Origin: JACVRW01 sp036407035
Lineage (GTDB): Bacteria; Actinomycetota; Thermoleophilia; Solirubrobacterales; Thermoleophilaceae
Assembly: GCA_036407035.1 (NCBI GenBank)
Contig: DASXAA010000183.1
Coordinates: 1-33,444, forward strand
Reading direction: 5' to 3'
DNA length: 33,444 nt
Part shown: piece after piece, positions 1-8,349 of the stretch
Layout of the letters: every line of letters starts with the position of its first letter
Numbering within the stretch: the stretch's first letter is position 1
Translations under genes and position numbers: made by a program
The notes under the pieces: model-generated
Databases searched by the model: none
Told to the model about the DNA's origin: nothing
Seen by the model: the letters and a program-made list of their open reading frames with translations, nothing else

Positions 1-1
1 G

Positions 2-1135
2 GCGGAGCCGCCACGGCCCCTGCGGCCCGATCTGGTCCCCGACGCGATCGGCAAGGGCCGCCGCGGCGAGTGGCTGTCGCCGGACGAGCTGACCGCGATG
101 TTCGCCGAGACCCGGCCGGAGGCGATCGAGGACATGCGCCAGGCGGCGGACGAGCTGCGCGCCGAGCTGGCCGGCGACACGGTGACGTTCGTCGTCAACC
201 GCAACATCAACGTGTCGAACGTGTGCGTCGTCGGCTGCGCGTTCTGCGGCTTCGGGCAGGGAAAGCGCTCGCCCGACGCCTACGAGCACTCGGAGGACGA
301 GTTCCGCCGCCGCGTGCGGGAGGCGGTCGCCTACGGCGCGACCGAGATCTGCATGCAGTCGGGCATCCACCCCGACTGGTCGATCGAGGACTACGAGCAC
401 TGGCTGCGGGTAGCGAAGGACGAGGCGCCGCAGCTGCACCTTCACTCGTACTCGCCGATGGAGGTCGACGCGATGTCCGCCGGGCGCACGCTCCAGGAGG
501 TGTTCGAGCGGCTGAAGCGGGCCGGGCTCGGCTCCACGCCCGGCACCGCCGCCGAGGTGCTGCACGACGGCGTGCGCGAGCGGATCAGCCCCAACAAGCT
601 GCCGGTTGGCCGCTGGGTGGAGGTGATCGAGGCCTCGCACGCCGCCGGGCTGCGCTCGACCGTGACCGTGATGTTCGGCCACATCGAGGAGCCGTGGGAG
701 CTGGCCGAGCACATGCGCGTGGTGCGCGAGCTGCAGGAGCGGACCGGCGGGTTCACCGAGTTCGTGCCGCTGTCGTTCATCCCCTTCCACACGCTGCTCG
801 GCCGCACGCACGGGATCGAGGAGATCTCGCGCGAGGAGAACCTCAAGCACACCGCGATCTTCCGCCTCGCGCTCGGCAGGACGATCCCGAACGTGCAGGC
901 GAGCTGGGTGAAGATGGGGATCGAGACCGCTACCGAGTCGCTGCGCTGGGGCGTCAACGACCTCGGCGGCACGCTGATGGAGGAGTCGATCTCCCGGCTG
1001 GCCGGCAGCTACCACGGCGTCAAGCTCGACCCGGCCGACCTGATCGGTGCGGCCCACAGGGCCGGCCGCCCGGCGGCCGAGCGCACCACGCTCTACGACA
1101 TCCGCCGCCGCTACCCGCTGACCGCTGCCGCATGA
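2..1135 (+). CDS. cofH/fbiC: FO synthase CofH domain (3' part of cofH or fbiC), 5' end outside window
   Basis: This is a radical-SAM enzyme that joins the tyrosine-derived intermediate to the aminouracil ribityl precursor to make FO, the deazaflavin core of cofactor F420. The frame is open to the left edge, so the start is missing. The radical-SAM cluster motif CVVGCAFC (C-x3-C-x2-C) has its Cys codons at 224, 236 and 245, preceded by the typical VNRNINVSNVC. Further CofH-like signatures are MQSGIHPDW, LHSYSPMEV, GLGSTPGTAAEVL and a C-terminal VNDLGGTLMEE. The open frame upstream of the first Met (98) resembles the linker between the CofG and CofH halves of actinobacterial FbiC, so this may be the C-terminal half of a fused fbiC. 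A separate cofH cannot be excluded. The stop overlaps the fgd start by 4 nt (ATGA), which ties F420 synthesis to F420 use. Confidence 0.93.
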   Translation, partial: AEPPRPLRPDLVPDAIGKGRRGEWLSPDELTAMFAETRPEAIEDMRQAADELRAELAGDTVTFVVNRNINVSNVCVVGCAFCGFGQGKRSPDAYEHSEDEFRRRVREAVAYGATEICMQSGIHPDWSIEDYEHWLRVAKDEAPQLHLHSYSPMEVDAMSAGRTLQEVFERLKRAGLGSTPGTAAEVLHDGVRERISPNKLPVGRWVEVIEASHAAGLRSTVTVMFGHIEEPWELAEHMRVVRELQERTGGFTEFVPLSFIPFHTLLGRTHGIEEISREENLKHTAIFRLALGRTIPNVQASWVKMGIETATESLRWGVNDLGGTLMEESISRLAGSYHGVKLDPADLIGAAHRAGRPAAERTTLYDIRRRYPLTAAA

Positions 1136-2157
1136 GCGTGCGGATCGGCTACAAGGCCTCAGCCGAGCAGTTCGGCCCCGGCGAGCTGCTCGAGTTCGCC
1201 GTCGAGGCCGAGCGCTGCGGGCTCGAGATCGTTGCCGTCTCGGACCACTTCCAGCCCTGGCGCCACCACGGCGGCCATGCCCCGGCCGCGATCCCGTGGC
1301 TTGCAGCCACCGCCCAGCGCACGACCACGGCCACGCTCGGGACGAGCGTGCTCACCCCCACGCTGCGCTACCACCCCTCGGTGATCGCGCAGTCGTTCGC
1401 CACGCTCGGCTGCCTGACACCCGGCCGCGTGTTCCTCGGCGTCGGCACTGGCGAGGCGATGAACGAGACCCCCGTCACCGGCGGCGAGTTCCCGGGCCGC
1501 AAGGAGCGCCGTCAGCGGCTGGCGGAGGCGATCGAGCTGATCCGCCGCCTCTGGAGCGACGAGCGCGTGGACTTCGAGGGCAGCTTCTACCGCACCCAGA
1601 GGGCGACGATCTACGACCGCCCCGACGAGCCCGTGCCGGTCTACGTCGCCGCCTCGGGGCCGCTCGCCGCCAAGCTCGCCGGCCGCGTCGGCGACGGCTT
1701 CATCTGCACGAGCGGCAAGGACCCGGCGCTATACCGCGAGCTGCTCGCCAAGGTCGCCGAGGGGGCCGAGCAGGCCGGCCGCGACCCGGCCTCGATCAGG
1801 CGCATGATCGAGATCAAGGTCTCCTACGACCGCGACCACCAGGCGGCCTTCGACAACACCCACTGGTGGGCCGCGCTGGCGCTCACGCCCGAGCAGAAGG
1901 AGGGCGTGGAGGACCCGATCGAGATGGAGCGCCTGGCCGACGAGAACGTCGCGAACGCTCACACGCGGTTCATCTGCTCCAGCGACCCTGAGGAGATCGT
2001 GGAAGGCATCGGCGAGTACGTCGCGCTCGGCTTCGACGAGCTCGTGCTGCACGCCCCGGGACCCGACCAGACGAGGTTCCTCGATGAGTTCGGGTCCGAC
2101 GTGCTCCCCCTTCTGCGGGACAGTGTTGCTATGACTTCCGCCCGCGAACCGACCTAA
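1132..2157 (+). CDS. fgd: F420-dependent glucose-6-phosphate dehydrogenase
   Basis: Predicted to oxidise glucose-6-phosphate to 6-phosphogluconolactone while reducing F420 to F420H2, supplying hydride to other F420 enzymes. The 341-residue product is about the length of mycobacterial Fgd1 (336 aa) and follows it closely: GYKASAEQF, VSDHFQPWRH, LGTSVLTPT, GVGTGEAMNE, DGFICTSGK and DPIEME. The active-site His39, Trp43 and Glu108 are present. Lys196, Lys256 and Arg279 line up with the Fgd1 residues that bind the sugar phosphate (Lys198, Lys259, Arg283), so the substrate call is stronger than a generic LLM-family call. The ATG overlaps the cofH stop by 4 nt, so the two genes are translationally coupled. 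Confidence 0.93.
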   Translation: MSVRIGYKASAEQFGPGELLEFAVEAERCGLEIVAVSDHFQPWRHHGGHAPAAIPWLAATAQRTTTATLGTSVLTPTLRYHPSVIAQSFATLGCLTPGRVFLGVGTGEAMNETPVTGGEFPGRKERRQRLAEAIELIRRLWSDERVDFEGSFYRTQRATIYDRPDEPVPVYVAASGPLAAKLAGRVGDGFICTSGKDPALYRELLAKVAEGAEQAGRDPASIRRMIEIKVSYDRDHQAAFDNTHWWAALALTPEQKEGVEDPIEMERLADENVANAHTRFICSSDPEEIVEGIGEYVALGFDELVLHAPGPDQTRFLDEFGSDVLPLLRDSVAMTSAREPT

Positions 2158-2167
2158 GGGGACTGGA

Positions 2168-2890
2168 ATGAAGCTGATCGGAGCGGGCCTGCCCCGCACC
2201 GCCACGACAACCCAGATGATCGCGCTCGAGATGCTCGGGCTGCCTTGCTACCACATGCGCGACATGATGGGCGACCTCGCCACGAGCGTCCCGCAGTGGC
2301 GCAAGGCCCTCGAGGGCAACGGCCCGTGGGACGAGCTCTTCGACGGCAAGGAGTCGATCGTCGACTGGCCCGGCTCGTACCACTGGCGCGAGCTGATGGA
2401 CGTCTATCCCGACGCCAAGGTGCTTCTGAGCGTCCGCTCGGCCGAGAGCTGGGTCGAGAGCATGCACAACACGATCGCCGCGATCTGGTTCGGTGACAGC
2501 CTCATGCACCATCTCGCCCGGGCGCAATACAAGATCGACCCGACCTACGCCTCGTGGCTCGACGTCCTCTACGACATGTGGATCAAGGCGGACATCATGG
2601 TCGGCAGCGGCGGCGACCCGGACGAGATGGCGGCCGGCTTCGAGCGCTGGAACCAAGAGGTCATCGACACGGTGCCCTCCGATCGGCTCCTCGTCTGGCA
2701 CCCCAAGGACGGCTGGGAGCCCCTGTGCGAGTTGCTCGACCTACCGGTGCCCGACACGCCGCTGCCGAACGTCAACGACACCGAGAACTTCCAGAAGAAC
2801 CTGATCATGGGACCGGCCGTCGAGGCGATCAACGCCTGGTGGGAGAAGCAGCAGGCCGAGGCCGAGGCCGAGCCGGCCGGCGCCGCCTAG
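2168..2890 (+). CDS. sulfotransferase family protein (Sulfotransfer_4-like)
   Basis: A 240-residue protein of the PAPS-dependent sulfotransferase fold. The 5'-phosphosulfate-binding loop is at the N-terminus (GLPRTATTT, residues 7-15), and the 3'-phosphate motif follows as LLSVRSAESWVESM, with Arg90 and Ser98. GLPRTAT instead of the classical P-loop GxxGxGK is typical of the Sulfotransfer_4 group. A Shine-Dalgarno-like GGGGA lies just before the ATG, 10 nt after fgd. The acceptor is unknown. Its place behind fgd suggests co-transcription but no shared pathway is evident. It ends in an Ala/Glu-rich tail and overlaps the convergent glycosyltransferase by 4 nt. Confidence 0.8.
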   Translation: MKLIGAGLPRTATTTQMIALEMLGLPCYHMRDMMGDLATSVPQWRKALEGNGPWDELFDGKESIVDWPGSYHWRELMDVYPDAKVLLSVRSAESWVESMHNTIAAIWFGDSLMHHLARAQYKIDPTYASWLDVLYDMWIKADIMVGSGGDPDEMAAGFERWNQEVIDTVPSDRLLVWHPKDGWEPLCELLDLPVPDTPLPNVNDTENFQKNLIMGPAVEAINAWWEKQQAEAEAEPAGAA

Positions 2891-4191
2891 GGCGCGGTCC
2901 CCTCGGCCACCGGCTCGCGCTCGGTCTTCGCCCATGCGCGCCGCTCGGTCAGCTGGCGCGCGGCGGCCCTGATCAGCACGGGCCACAGGAGCCACGTGTA
3001 GAACGCGTAGACGTGCGCGACGAGATAGCCGGTCACGATGCCGCGGAGCCCGTGGCCGGCGCCGCGCGCGATGCAGCCGAGCACGACGCCTCCGAAGCCG
3101 AGGACGTAGAAGAAGACGAGCTGCCACCAGGGACCGCCGTCCCAGAAGTTCGCGATGCCGACGACGGCGAAGACGATCGAGAGCACCAGCGCGAACCCCA
3201 CGATCGTCTGCCACAGCGGCATCAGCAGGTACGCGAGCTGCTCGACGCGCGCCCTGAGCGGGACCTCCGCCCGGCGGACGATGTCGAGCAGGCCCATCGC
3301 CTGCAGGTTCCCCTGGGACCACCGCGTGCGCTGGCGGAACAGCTTGCGCAGGCCGGGCAGTCCCTGTTGGTCGACCGTGCCGCGCAGCTCCTGGCGCCCG
3401 AGCCAGCCCCGGCCGATCAGCCGCAGGCCGAGGTCCTGGTCCTCGGTCAGGCGGTCGCGCCACGGGCCCTCGTGGTCCGCCACGGCGTCGAGCGCCGACA
3501 GGCGGTTGAACTGGCCGTTCCCCCCCATCCCGGCCGTGCCCCAGCCGGTGCGCCCCGCCTGATAGAGGAAGCCGTAGACCGAGAACTCCACGTCCTGCAT
3601 CCATGTGAGCAGCCGGCCGCGGTTGTAGATCCGGACGAGCGACTGTACGCCGCCCACCCGCGGGTCGGCGAAGTGCGCGGCGGCATAGCGCGGCGCCTCG
3701 GCGCCGAGCCGCCCGTCCGCGTCGACCACGCACACGATGACCTTGTCCCTGTCCTCCCCGGCCGGCAGGTCCCCGAGTGTGCGGTAGGCGTGGTTGAGGG
3801 CCGCCGCCTTGCCCTTGCGGGCGTCGGGGGGCTCGCGCCGCAGCACATGCAGCCCCGGCCGCGAGAGCCCGGCGAGCACCTCCGGGGTGCGGTCGTCGGA
3901 GCCGTCGTCGACGACGATGATCCGCGGTCGCGGCAGCGCCAGGCCGACCAGCCGCTCGACGCTGTCGCGGATAGTGACCTCCTCGTTCAGCGCCGGGACG
4001 AGGAACACCCAGGTGAAGCCGTCCACCCCGTCGGGCGGCGCGTCCGGCGGTGTGGTCCGCGCGCGCTGCGCGAGCACGAAGAGCCAGGTGGTCCAGGCGA
4101 GCGTCGCGCAGACCACCAGGAAGGCGACGGTGAAGAGAACGACCCAGGCGGCCGGCAGCCCCTCGAAGGGGTAGGAGACGCCGGCGAGCAT
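2887..4191 (-). CDS. membrane-bound family 2 glycosyltransferase
   Basis: A 434-residue GT2 enzyme of the processive BcsA/PgaC/hyaluronan-synthase type. An N-terminal membrane helix (about residues 14-41) precedes a GT-A domain with PALNEE, VVDDGSDD (Asp95/96), VVDADG (Asp157/159), TEDQD (249-253) and QRTRW (287-291). At least three further hydrophobic segments follow, so it probably polymerises or exports a glycan at the inner membrane. The ATG shares one base with the stop of the upstream epimerase gene (TGATG), so the two are coupled. An epimerase making UDP-ManNAc next to a GT2 suggests a HexNAc-containing surface polysaccharide. The exact sugar is inference. Confidence 0.88.
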   Translation of the reverse strand: MLAGVSYPFEGLPAAWVVLFTVAFLVVCATLAWTTWLFVLAQRARTTPPDAPPDGVDGFTWVFLVPALNEEVTIRDSVERLVGLALPRPRIIVVDDGSDDRTPEVLAGLSRPGLHVLRREPPDARKGKAAALNHAYRTLGDLPAGEDRDKVIVCVVDADGRLGAEAPRYAAAHFADPRVGGVQSLVRIYNRGRLLTWMQDVEFSVYGFLYQAGRTGWGTAGMGGNGQFNRLSALDAVADHEGPWRDRLTEDQDLGLRLIGRGWLGRQELRGTVDQQGLPGLRKLFRQRTRWSQGNLQAMGLLDIVRRAEVPLRARVEQLAYLLMPLWQTIVGFALVLSIVFAVVGIANFWDGGPWWQLVFFYVLGFGGVVLGCIARGAGHGLRGIVTGYLVAHVYAFYTWLLWPVLIRAAARQLTERRAWAKTEREPVAEGTAP

Positions 4192-5543
4192 CACTGCGGG
4201 TACTGGACCGGGTCCTCCACGGGCCGCTGCGGCAGCGGCACCTCGGTCGACGCCTCGTCGACCTCGTAGCCGGCCGCCTCCAGCACCGCGAGCCGCGTGT
4301 AGCCCGTCCCGAACGGCGAGGGCCCGGCTCCTCCCTCCGCGACGTGGAGCAGCGCCGCCACGATCCTCTGTGCCGCGCGCCCGTCCCCGTACGGGTTCTC
4401 CGCCGAGGCCATCCGCGCGTAGGCGCGCGGGTCGTCCAGCAGCCGGGCGCCCTGCGCCTCGATGCGGTCGGGGTCGCAGCCGACCAGCCTCAGCGTGCCC
4501 GCCTCCACGCCCTCGGTGCGCTCGGTCGTGTCCCTCGTGACCAGCACGGGCTTGTCCAGCGAGGGCGCCTCCTCCTGAAGCCCGCCCGAGTCCGTGATCA
4601 CGAAGTGGCAGCGGCGGAGCATCCGCGCCATGCCCGTGTACCGCATCGTCTCGGTCAGCAGCACGTTCTCGAGCGGCTCGAGCGGCGGCGAGAGCTCGGC
4701 CCTCACGCTCGGGTTCGGATGGCGCGGCACGAGGAATTGCGTGTCGGGGTGCGAGCGCGCCAGCCGCGCGACGCCCTCGGCGATGCCCGCCAGCCCGCCG
4801 CCCCAGTTCTCGCGGCGGTGGGCGGTCACGAGGACGATCCGGGCGTCGGTGTCGTGAAGCTCGCCGACGCGTGGGTCGCGGAACGGGACGTCCAGGCCGG
4901 CCGCCCACTGCAGCGCGTCGACGCCGGTGTTTCCCGTCACGAAGATCTGGCTGCTCGAGATGTTCTCCCGCACGAGGTTCTCCTCGTTCTTGGGAGTGGG
5001 CGCGAGGTGGAACGCGGCGATGCACGAGATCACCTGGCGGTTGAGCTCCTCCGGGAACGGCGACAGGTTCAGGCCGCCGGTCCGCAGGCCGGCCTCCACG
5101 TGCACGACCGGGATGCGCAGGTGGAAGGCGGCGAGCGCGGCGCCCATGGCGGAGCTGGTGTCCCCGTGCACGAGGGCCAGCGCCGGGAGCCTTCCGCCCC
5201 AGAGCTCGGAGCGGGTCGGCGGCCGCACGCCGATGCCCGGGAAGCTGCCGCGGCAGAAGTCGTCGAAGCGGCGCATCACGGTGGACACGCGCTCGTTCAG
5301 CGCCGAGCGGGCGTCGCCGACCCAGAGGTCCACGTCCGGCCGGATGTCCGCCAGGCCGAACACCTCCTCGACCATCTCGTGGTGCTGGCCGGTCGACACG
5401 ACGAGCGTCCGGTAGCGGCCGCTGTCGCGCAGCGCGAGGATGAGCGGGACCAGCTTGATCGCCTCCGGACGCGTGCCGACGACGACGAGTACGACCGGCC
5501 TCCCGTGCCCATCATGGCCCTGCATGGCGCGCAGCTTAGCCAT
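4191..5543 (-). CDS. wecB: UDP-N-acetylglucosamine 2-epimerase (non-hydrolysing)
   Basis: Interconverts UDP-GlcNAc and UDP-ManNAc for cell-surface polysaccharide synthesis. The GT-B-fold family is recognised from GTRPEAIK (residues 23-30), HGDTSSAMG (Asp128), HVEAGLRTG (Glu150), SPFPEELNRQ, TAHRRENWG, TDSGGLQEE and RDTTERTEG. At 450 residues it is longer than the usual 370-390. The excess is a short insert around residues 97-120 and a C-terminal tail of about 50-60 residues that ends in a Pro/Glu-rich stretch and is not part of the core. ATGs at 5543 and 5525 are both possible. The longer one is used here because both precede the conserved VVGTRPE strand at a normal distance. Confidence 0.93.
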   Translation of the reverse strand: MAKLRAMQGHDGHGRPVVLVVVGTRPEAIKLVPLILALRDSGRYRTLVVSTGQHHEMVEEVFGLADIRPDVDLWVGDARSALNERVSTVMRRFDDFCRGSFPGIGVRPPTRSELWGGRLPALALVHGDTSSAMGAALAAFHLRIPVVHVEAGLRTGGLNLSPFPEELNRQVISCIAAFHLAPTPKNEENLVRENISSSQIFVTGNTGVDALQWAAGLDVPFRDPRVGELHDTDARIVLVTAHRRENWGGGLAGIAEGVARLARSHPDTQFLVPRHPNPSVRAELSPPLEPLENVLLTETMRYTGMARMLRRCHFVITDSGGLQEEAPSLDKPVLVTRDTTERTEGVEAGTLRLVGCDPDRIEAQGARLLDDPRAYARMASAENPYGDGRAAQRIVAALLHVAEGGAGPSPFGTGYTRLAVLEAAGYEVDEASTEVPLPQRPVEDPVQYPQ

Positions 5544-5582
5544 CGGCAATCCCGCCGCCCGCGGGGGCGCAAGAATGCCCGG

Positions 5583-7085
5583 ATGGCTCGCACGATCCCA
5601 GAGCTCTTCGACGGCGCCGTGGCCGAGGTGCCGGACAAGACGTGGCTGCGCTTCGAGGACGACGAGTTCACCTACGCCCAGGCACGCGAGCGGATCGGGC
5701 GGGCCGCCGCCGCGCTCGCCGAGCGCGGCGTCGGCCGCGGCGACCTCGTGTTCGCCACCGCCCGCAACCGGCCCGACTACCTGTTCGCATGGCTGGGCGC
5801 CGTGCGGCTCGGCGCCATCTACGTGCCGTCGGACCCGCGCGGGACCGACGCCGAGCTGGGTGGGCTGGCGGGACAGGTGCGCCCGAAGCTGATCGTCTCG
5901 GACGGCGAGCCGGCGCCGCCCGTCGCGGAGGCGCTCGCCGCCGTCGCGCCGGTCGTGGACGTGCACGAGCTGTTCGAGGCCGAGGGTGACGCGCCCGCGG
6001 CCGCGCGCGAGGACGACCCGGCGGTCCTCATCCCCACCTCCGGCACCACCGGCCGCTCGAAGCTCGTAACCCAGACCCACCGCGCCTACGCCATGGCCGC
6101 CGAGGGCTTCCCGTGGTGGATGGAGCTGACGCCGGACGACCGCCTCATGACCTCGCTGCCGCTCTTCCACATCAACGCGCCCACCTACTCGGCGCTCGGC
6201 TCGGTCGCGGCGCGCGCCGGGCTCGTGCTGCTGCCGGGCTTCTCGGGGAGCACGTTCATCGACTCGGCGCGACGCTTCGGCGCCACCGAGTTCAACGCGA
6301 TCGGCGCGATGCTCGAGATCCTGATGCTGCAGCCGGAGCGCCCCGACGACGCCGACAATCCCCTGCGGCTCTGCTACACCGGCCCCTCCCCGACCGAGGA
6401 GCGCCAGCTCGAGATCGAGGAGCGCTTCGGCCTGCGGATCGTGTGCGGCTACGCGATGTCCGAGACGCCCTACGGCCTGATCTGGAAGCACGGCACGAGG
6501 CCGTACGGCACGCTCGGCTCGCCGCGCCAGCACCCCGAGCTCGGGCACGTGAACGACGCTCGCGTGATGAGCGACGGCGCGCCGGTGGCGGCGGGCGAGA
6601 TCGGCGAGCTCCAGCTGCGCAACCCGGCGGTGATGAAGGGCTACTGGGGGATGCCCGAGGAGACGGTCGAGGTGCTGCTGCCGGACGGCTGGCTGCGCAC
6701 GGGCGACCTGGTGCGCGACAACGGCGACGGCACCTACACCTTCATCGGCCGCGAGAAGGAGGTCATCCGGCGCCGCGGGGAGAACGTGTCGCCGGCGGAG
6801 ATCGAGGAGGTGCTGATGTCGCATCCGGACGTGGTGGAGGCCGCCGTGGTCGGCGTCCCGTCGGAGCTCACCGAGGAGGAGATCAAGGGCTTCTGCGTCG
6901 TACGCGACGTGGACCTGGAGACCGTCCGCGGCTGGGCCGCCGAGCGCCTCACCCGCTTCAAGGTGCCACGCTACCTGGAGGCCGTCGACGAGCTGCCGCA
7001 CACCCCGACCGGGCGCGTGGCGAAGCACCGCCTGCCGCGCGAGCGGAACGAGCGCGAGATCGACTTCGAGGGGGCGCGCCGATGA
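5583..7085 (+). CDS. acyl-CoA synthetase (AMP-dependent synthetase/ligase family)
   Basis: A 500-residue adenylate-forming enzyme that should activate a carboxylic acid through an acyl-AMP to its CoA thioester. The ATP/AMP signature PTSGTTGRSK is at residues 151-160. YAMSET, WLRTGDLV, the hinge region GREKEVIRRRGENVSP and a C-terminal TPTGRVAKHRL with the catalytic Lys near 481 are all present, so it appears complete. The ATG at 5583 lies 39 bp from the divergent epimerase gene. The stop overlaps the start of a citryl-CoA lyase-like gene by 4 nt. That coupling suggests the CoA ester made here is handed to the lyase-like partner. The acid substrate is unknown. Confidence 0.9.
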   Translation: MARTIPELFDGAVAEVPDKTWLRFEDDEFTYAQARERIGRAAAALAERGVGRGDLVFATARNRPDYLFAWLGAVRLGAIYVPSDPRGTDAELGGLAGQVRPKLIVSDGEPAPPVAEALAAVAPVVDVHELFEAEGDAPAAAREDDPAVLIPTSGTTGRSKLVTQTHRAYAMAAEGFPWWMELTPDDRLMTSLPLFHINAPTYSALGSVAARAGLVLLPGFSGSTFIDSARRFGATEFNAIGAMLEILMLQPERPDDADNPLRLCYTGPSPTEERQLEIEERFGLRIVCGYAMSETPYGLIWKHGTRPYGTLGSPRQHPELGHVNDARVMSDGAPVAAGEIGELQLRNPAVMKGYWGMPEETVEVLLPDGWLRTGDLVRDNGDGTYTFIGREKEVIRRRGENVSPAEIEEVLMSHPDVVEAAVVGVPSELTEEEIKGFCVVRDVDLETVRGWAAERLTRFKVPRYLEAVDELPHTPTGRVAKHRLPRERNEREIDFEGARR

Positions 7086-7873
7086 GCGACGAGAGCTGGC
7101 TGCGAACGGGCATCGGCGCCTCCGACGCCGACTCGATCACGCTCATGGGCCGCGACCTCGCCACCGAGCTGATGGGCAACGTGACCTTCACGGAGCTGAC
7201 GTTCCTGCTCGTCCGCGGCCGCCTGCCGGCCGCCGAGGAGACGCGCCTGCTGGACGCCGTGCTCGTCTCGCTCGCCGACCACGGCCTGACCCCGACCGTG
7301 CTCGCCGCCCGCCTCACGCACACCGGGGCGCCCGAGTCGATCCAGGGCGCGATCGCCTCCGGGCTGCTCGGCGCCGGCTCCGTGTTCCTCGGGGTTGTCG
7401 AGGACACCGCGCGCTTCCTCTCGGCGCTGATCGAGCGCGGCGAGACGGACCGCGAGGCGGTCGAGCGCGCGGTGTCGGAGCGGATCGAGGCGGGCCGGCG
7501 CATCCCCGGCCTCGGCCACCCGGTGCACAAGGCGAAGGACCCGCGCACGCCACGCATCTACGAGATCGCGGAGGAGGGCGGGCAGCTCGGCGAGCACCTG
7601 CGGCTGCTGCTCGTGGTGGCCGAGGTGCACCGCGACCAGAGCGGCCGCGACCTGCCGATCAACGGCGCCGGCGTGGCCGGCGCGGCCCTGGCGGACCTCG
7701 GGTTCCAGCCCGCGCTGCTGCGCGGGCTCGCGCTGCTTGCACGCACCGCCGGCCTGCTCGGGCACCTCGCCGAGGAGATGGAGCAGCCGATCGGCATGGC
7801 CCTCTACCGCGAGGTCGACGAGCGAGCGCTGTACGACCCCCCGCCGGACATTGCGCCCGACGTTGACGCGTGA
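7082..7873 (+). CDS. citryl-CoA lyase-like protein (short citrate synthase superfamily)
   Basis: A 263-residue citrate-synthase-fold protein, much shorter than true citrate synthases but close to citryl-CoA lyases and the C-terminal domain of ATP-citrate lyase. GLGHPVHK (His146) matches the GxGHxV motif. By my hand alignment, the position of the first citrate synthase catalytic His is Phe102, as in ATP-citrate lyase, and the catalytic Asp position (NVD in relatives) is Asn194 (LPINGAG). Arg221 and His228 of the C-terminal motif are kept. C-C cleavage or condensation of a CoA ester is plausible, but the altered active site argues against ordinary citrate synthase activity. It overlaps the upstream ligase by 4 nt, and the two probably act together. 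Confidence 0.8.
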   Translation: MSDESWLRTGIGASDADSITLMGRDLATELMGNVTFTELTFLLVRGRLPAAEETRLLDAVLVSLADHGLTPTVLAARLTHTGAPESIQGAIASGLLGAGSVFLGVVEDTARFLSALIERGETDREAVERAVSERIEAGRRIPGLGHPVHKAKDPRTPRIYEIAEEGGQLGEHLRLLLVVAEVHRDQSGRDLPINGAGVAGAALADLGFQPALLRGLALLARTAGLLGHLAEEMEQPIGMALYREVDERALYDPPPDIAPDVDA

Positions 7874-7910
7874 GACCATCGCCCTGGCACCGCCCGAAGG
7901 AGGAGAGGCG

Positions 7911-8345
7911 ATGGACGAAGTGCGCCTGCGCGAGATCCCGCTGTTCGCGGGGCTCTCCCGGAAGCAGCGCCGCGCCGTGGCCATGTGCGCGGACGAGGTG
8001 GAGGTCCCGGCCGGGACGCGCCTTTGCCGTGAGGGAGAGTTCCCCTACGAGTTCTTCGCGATCGAGGAGGGGACCGCGAAGGTCATGCGGGGCGAGCAGT
8101 ACCTGAACGACCTCGGCCCGGGCGACTTCTTCGGCGAGACGGGCCTGCTGTCGGACCAGCGCCGCAACGCGTCCGTGATCGCCGAGTCGCCGATCAGGGC
8201 GATAGTCATGACGGGACCGGCCTTCCGGCACATCGACCGCGAGATGCCGGAGGTCTCGAAGCGGCTCAGGCGCGCGATCGACGAGCGGTCGCGCTGGCTC
8301 GAGCCCGTGGACGACGTGCCGGTCGGCCTGCCGTCGCGGCGCTAG
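7911..8345 (+). CDS. stand-alone cyclic nucleotide-binding domain protein
   Basis: A 144-residue protein that is almost entirely one cNMP-binding (CRP N-domain-like) beta-barrel: IPLFAGLSRKQRR at the start, then LCREGE, FFAIEEGTAKV, LGPGDFFGETGLL and RNASVIAES. The phosphate-binding cassette is recognisable as GDFFGETGLLSDQRRNASV, with the Glu and Arg that normally hold the cyclic nucleotide. There is no helix-turn-helix or effector domain after it, so it is not a transcription factor by itself. A strong AAGGAGGAG ribosome-binding site sits about 8 nt before the ATG. It probably acts as a sensor or partner subunit; its target is unknown. Confidence 0.85.
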   Translation: MDEVRLREIPLFAGLSRKQRRAVAMCADEVEVPAGTRLCREGEFPYEFFAIEEGTAKVMRGEQYLNDLGPGDFFGETGLLSDQRRNASVIAESPIRAIVMTGPAFRHIDREMPEVSKRLRRAIDERSRWLEPVDDVPVGLPSRR

Positions 8346-8349
8346 GGCA

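Noticed and set aside
2554..4269. A 571-codon plus-strand frame across the glycosyltransferase gene
   Set aside because: It covers the end of the sulfotransferase and the reverse of the GT2 gene, both with clear motifs; the frame itself has none.
7082..7873. Ordinary citrate synthase of the TCA cycle
   Set aside because: It is about 100 residues too short and two of three catalytic positions differ.
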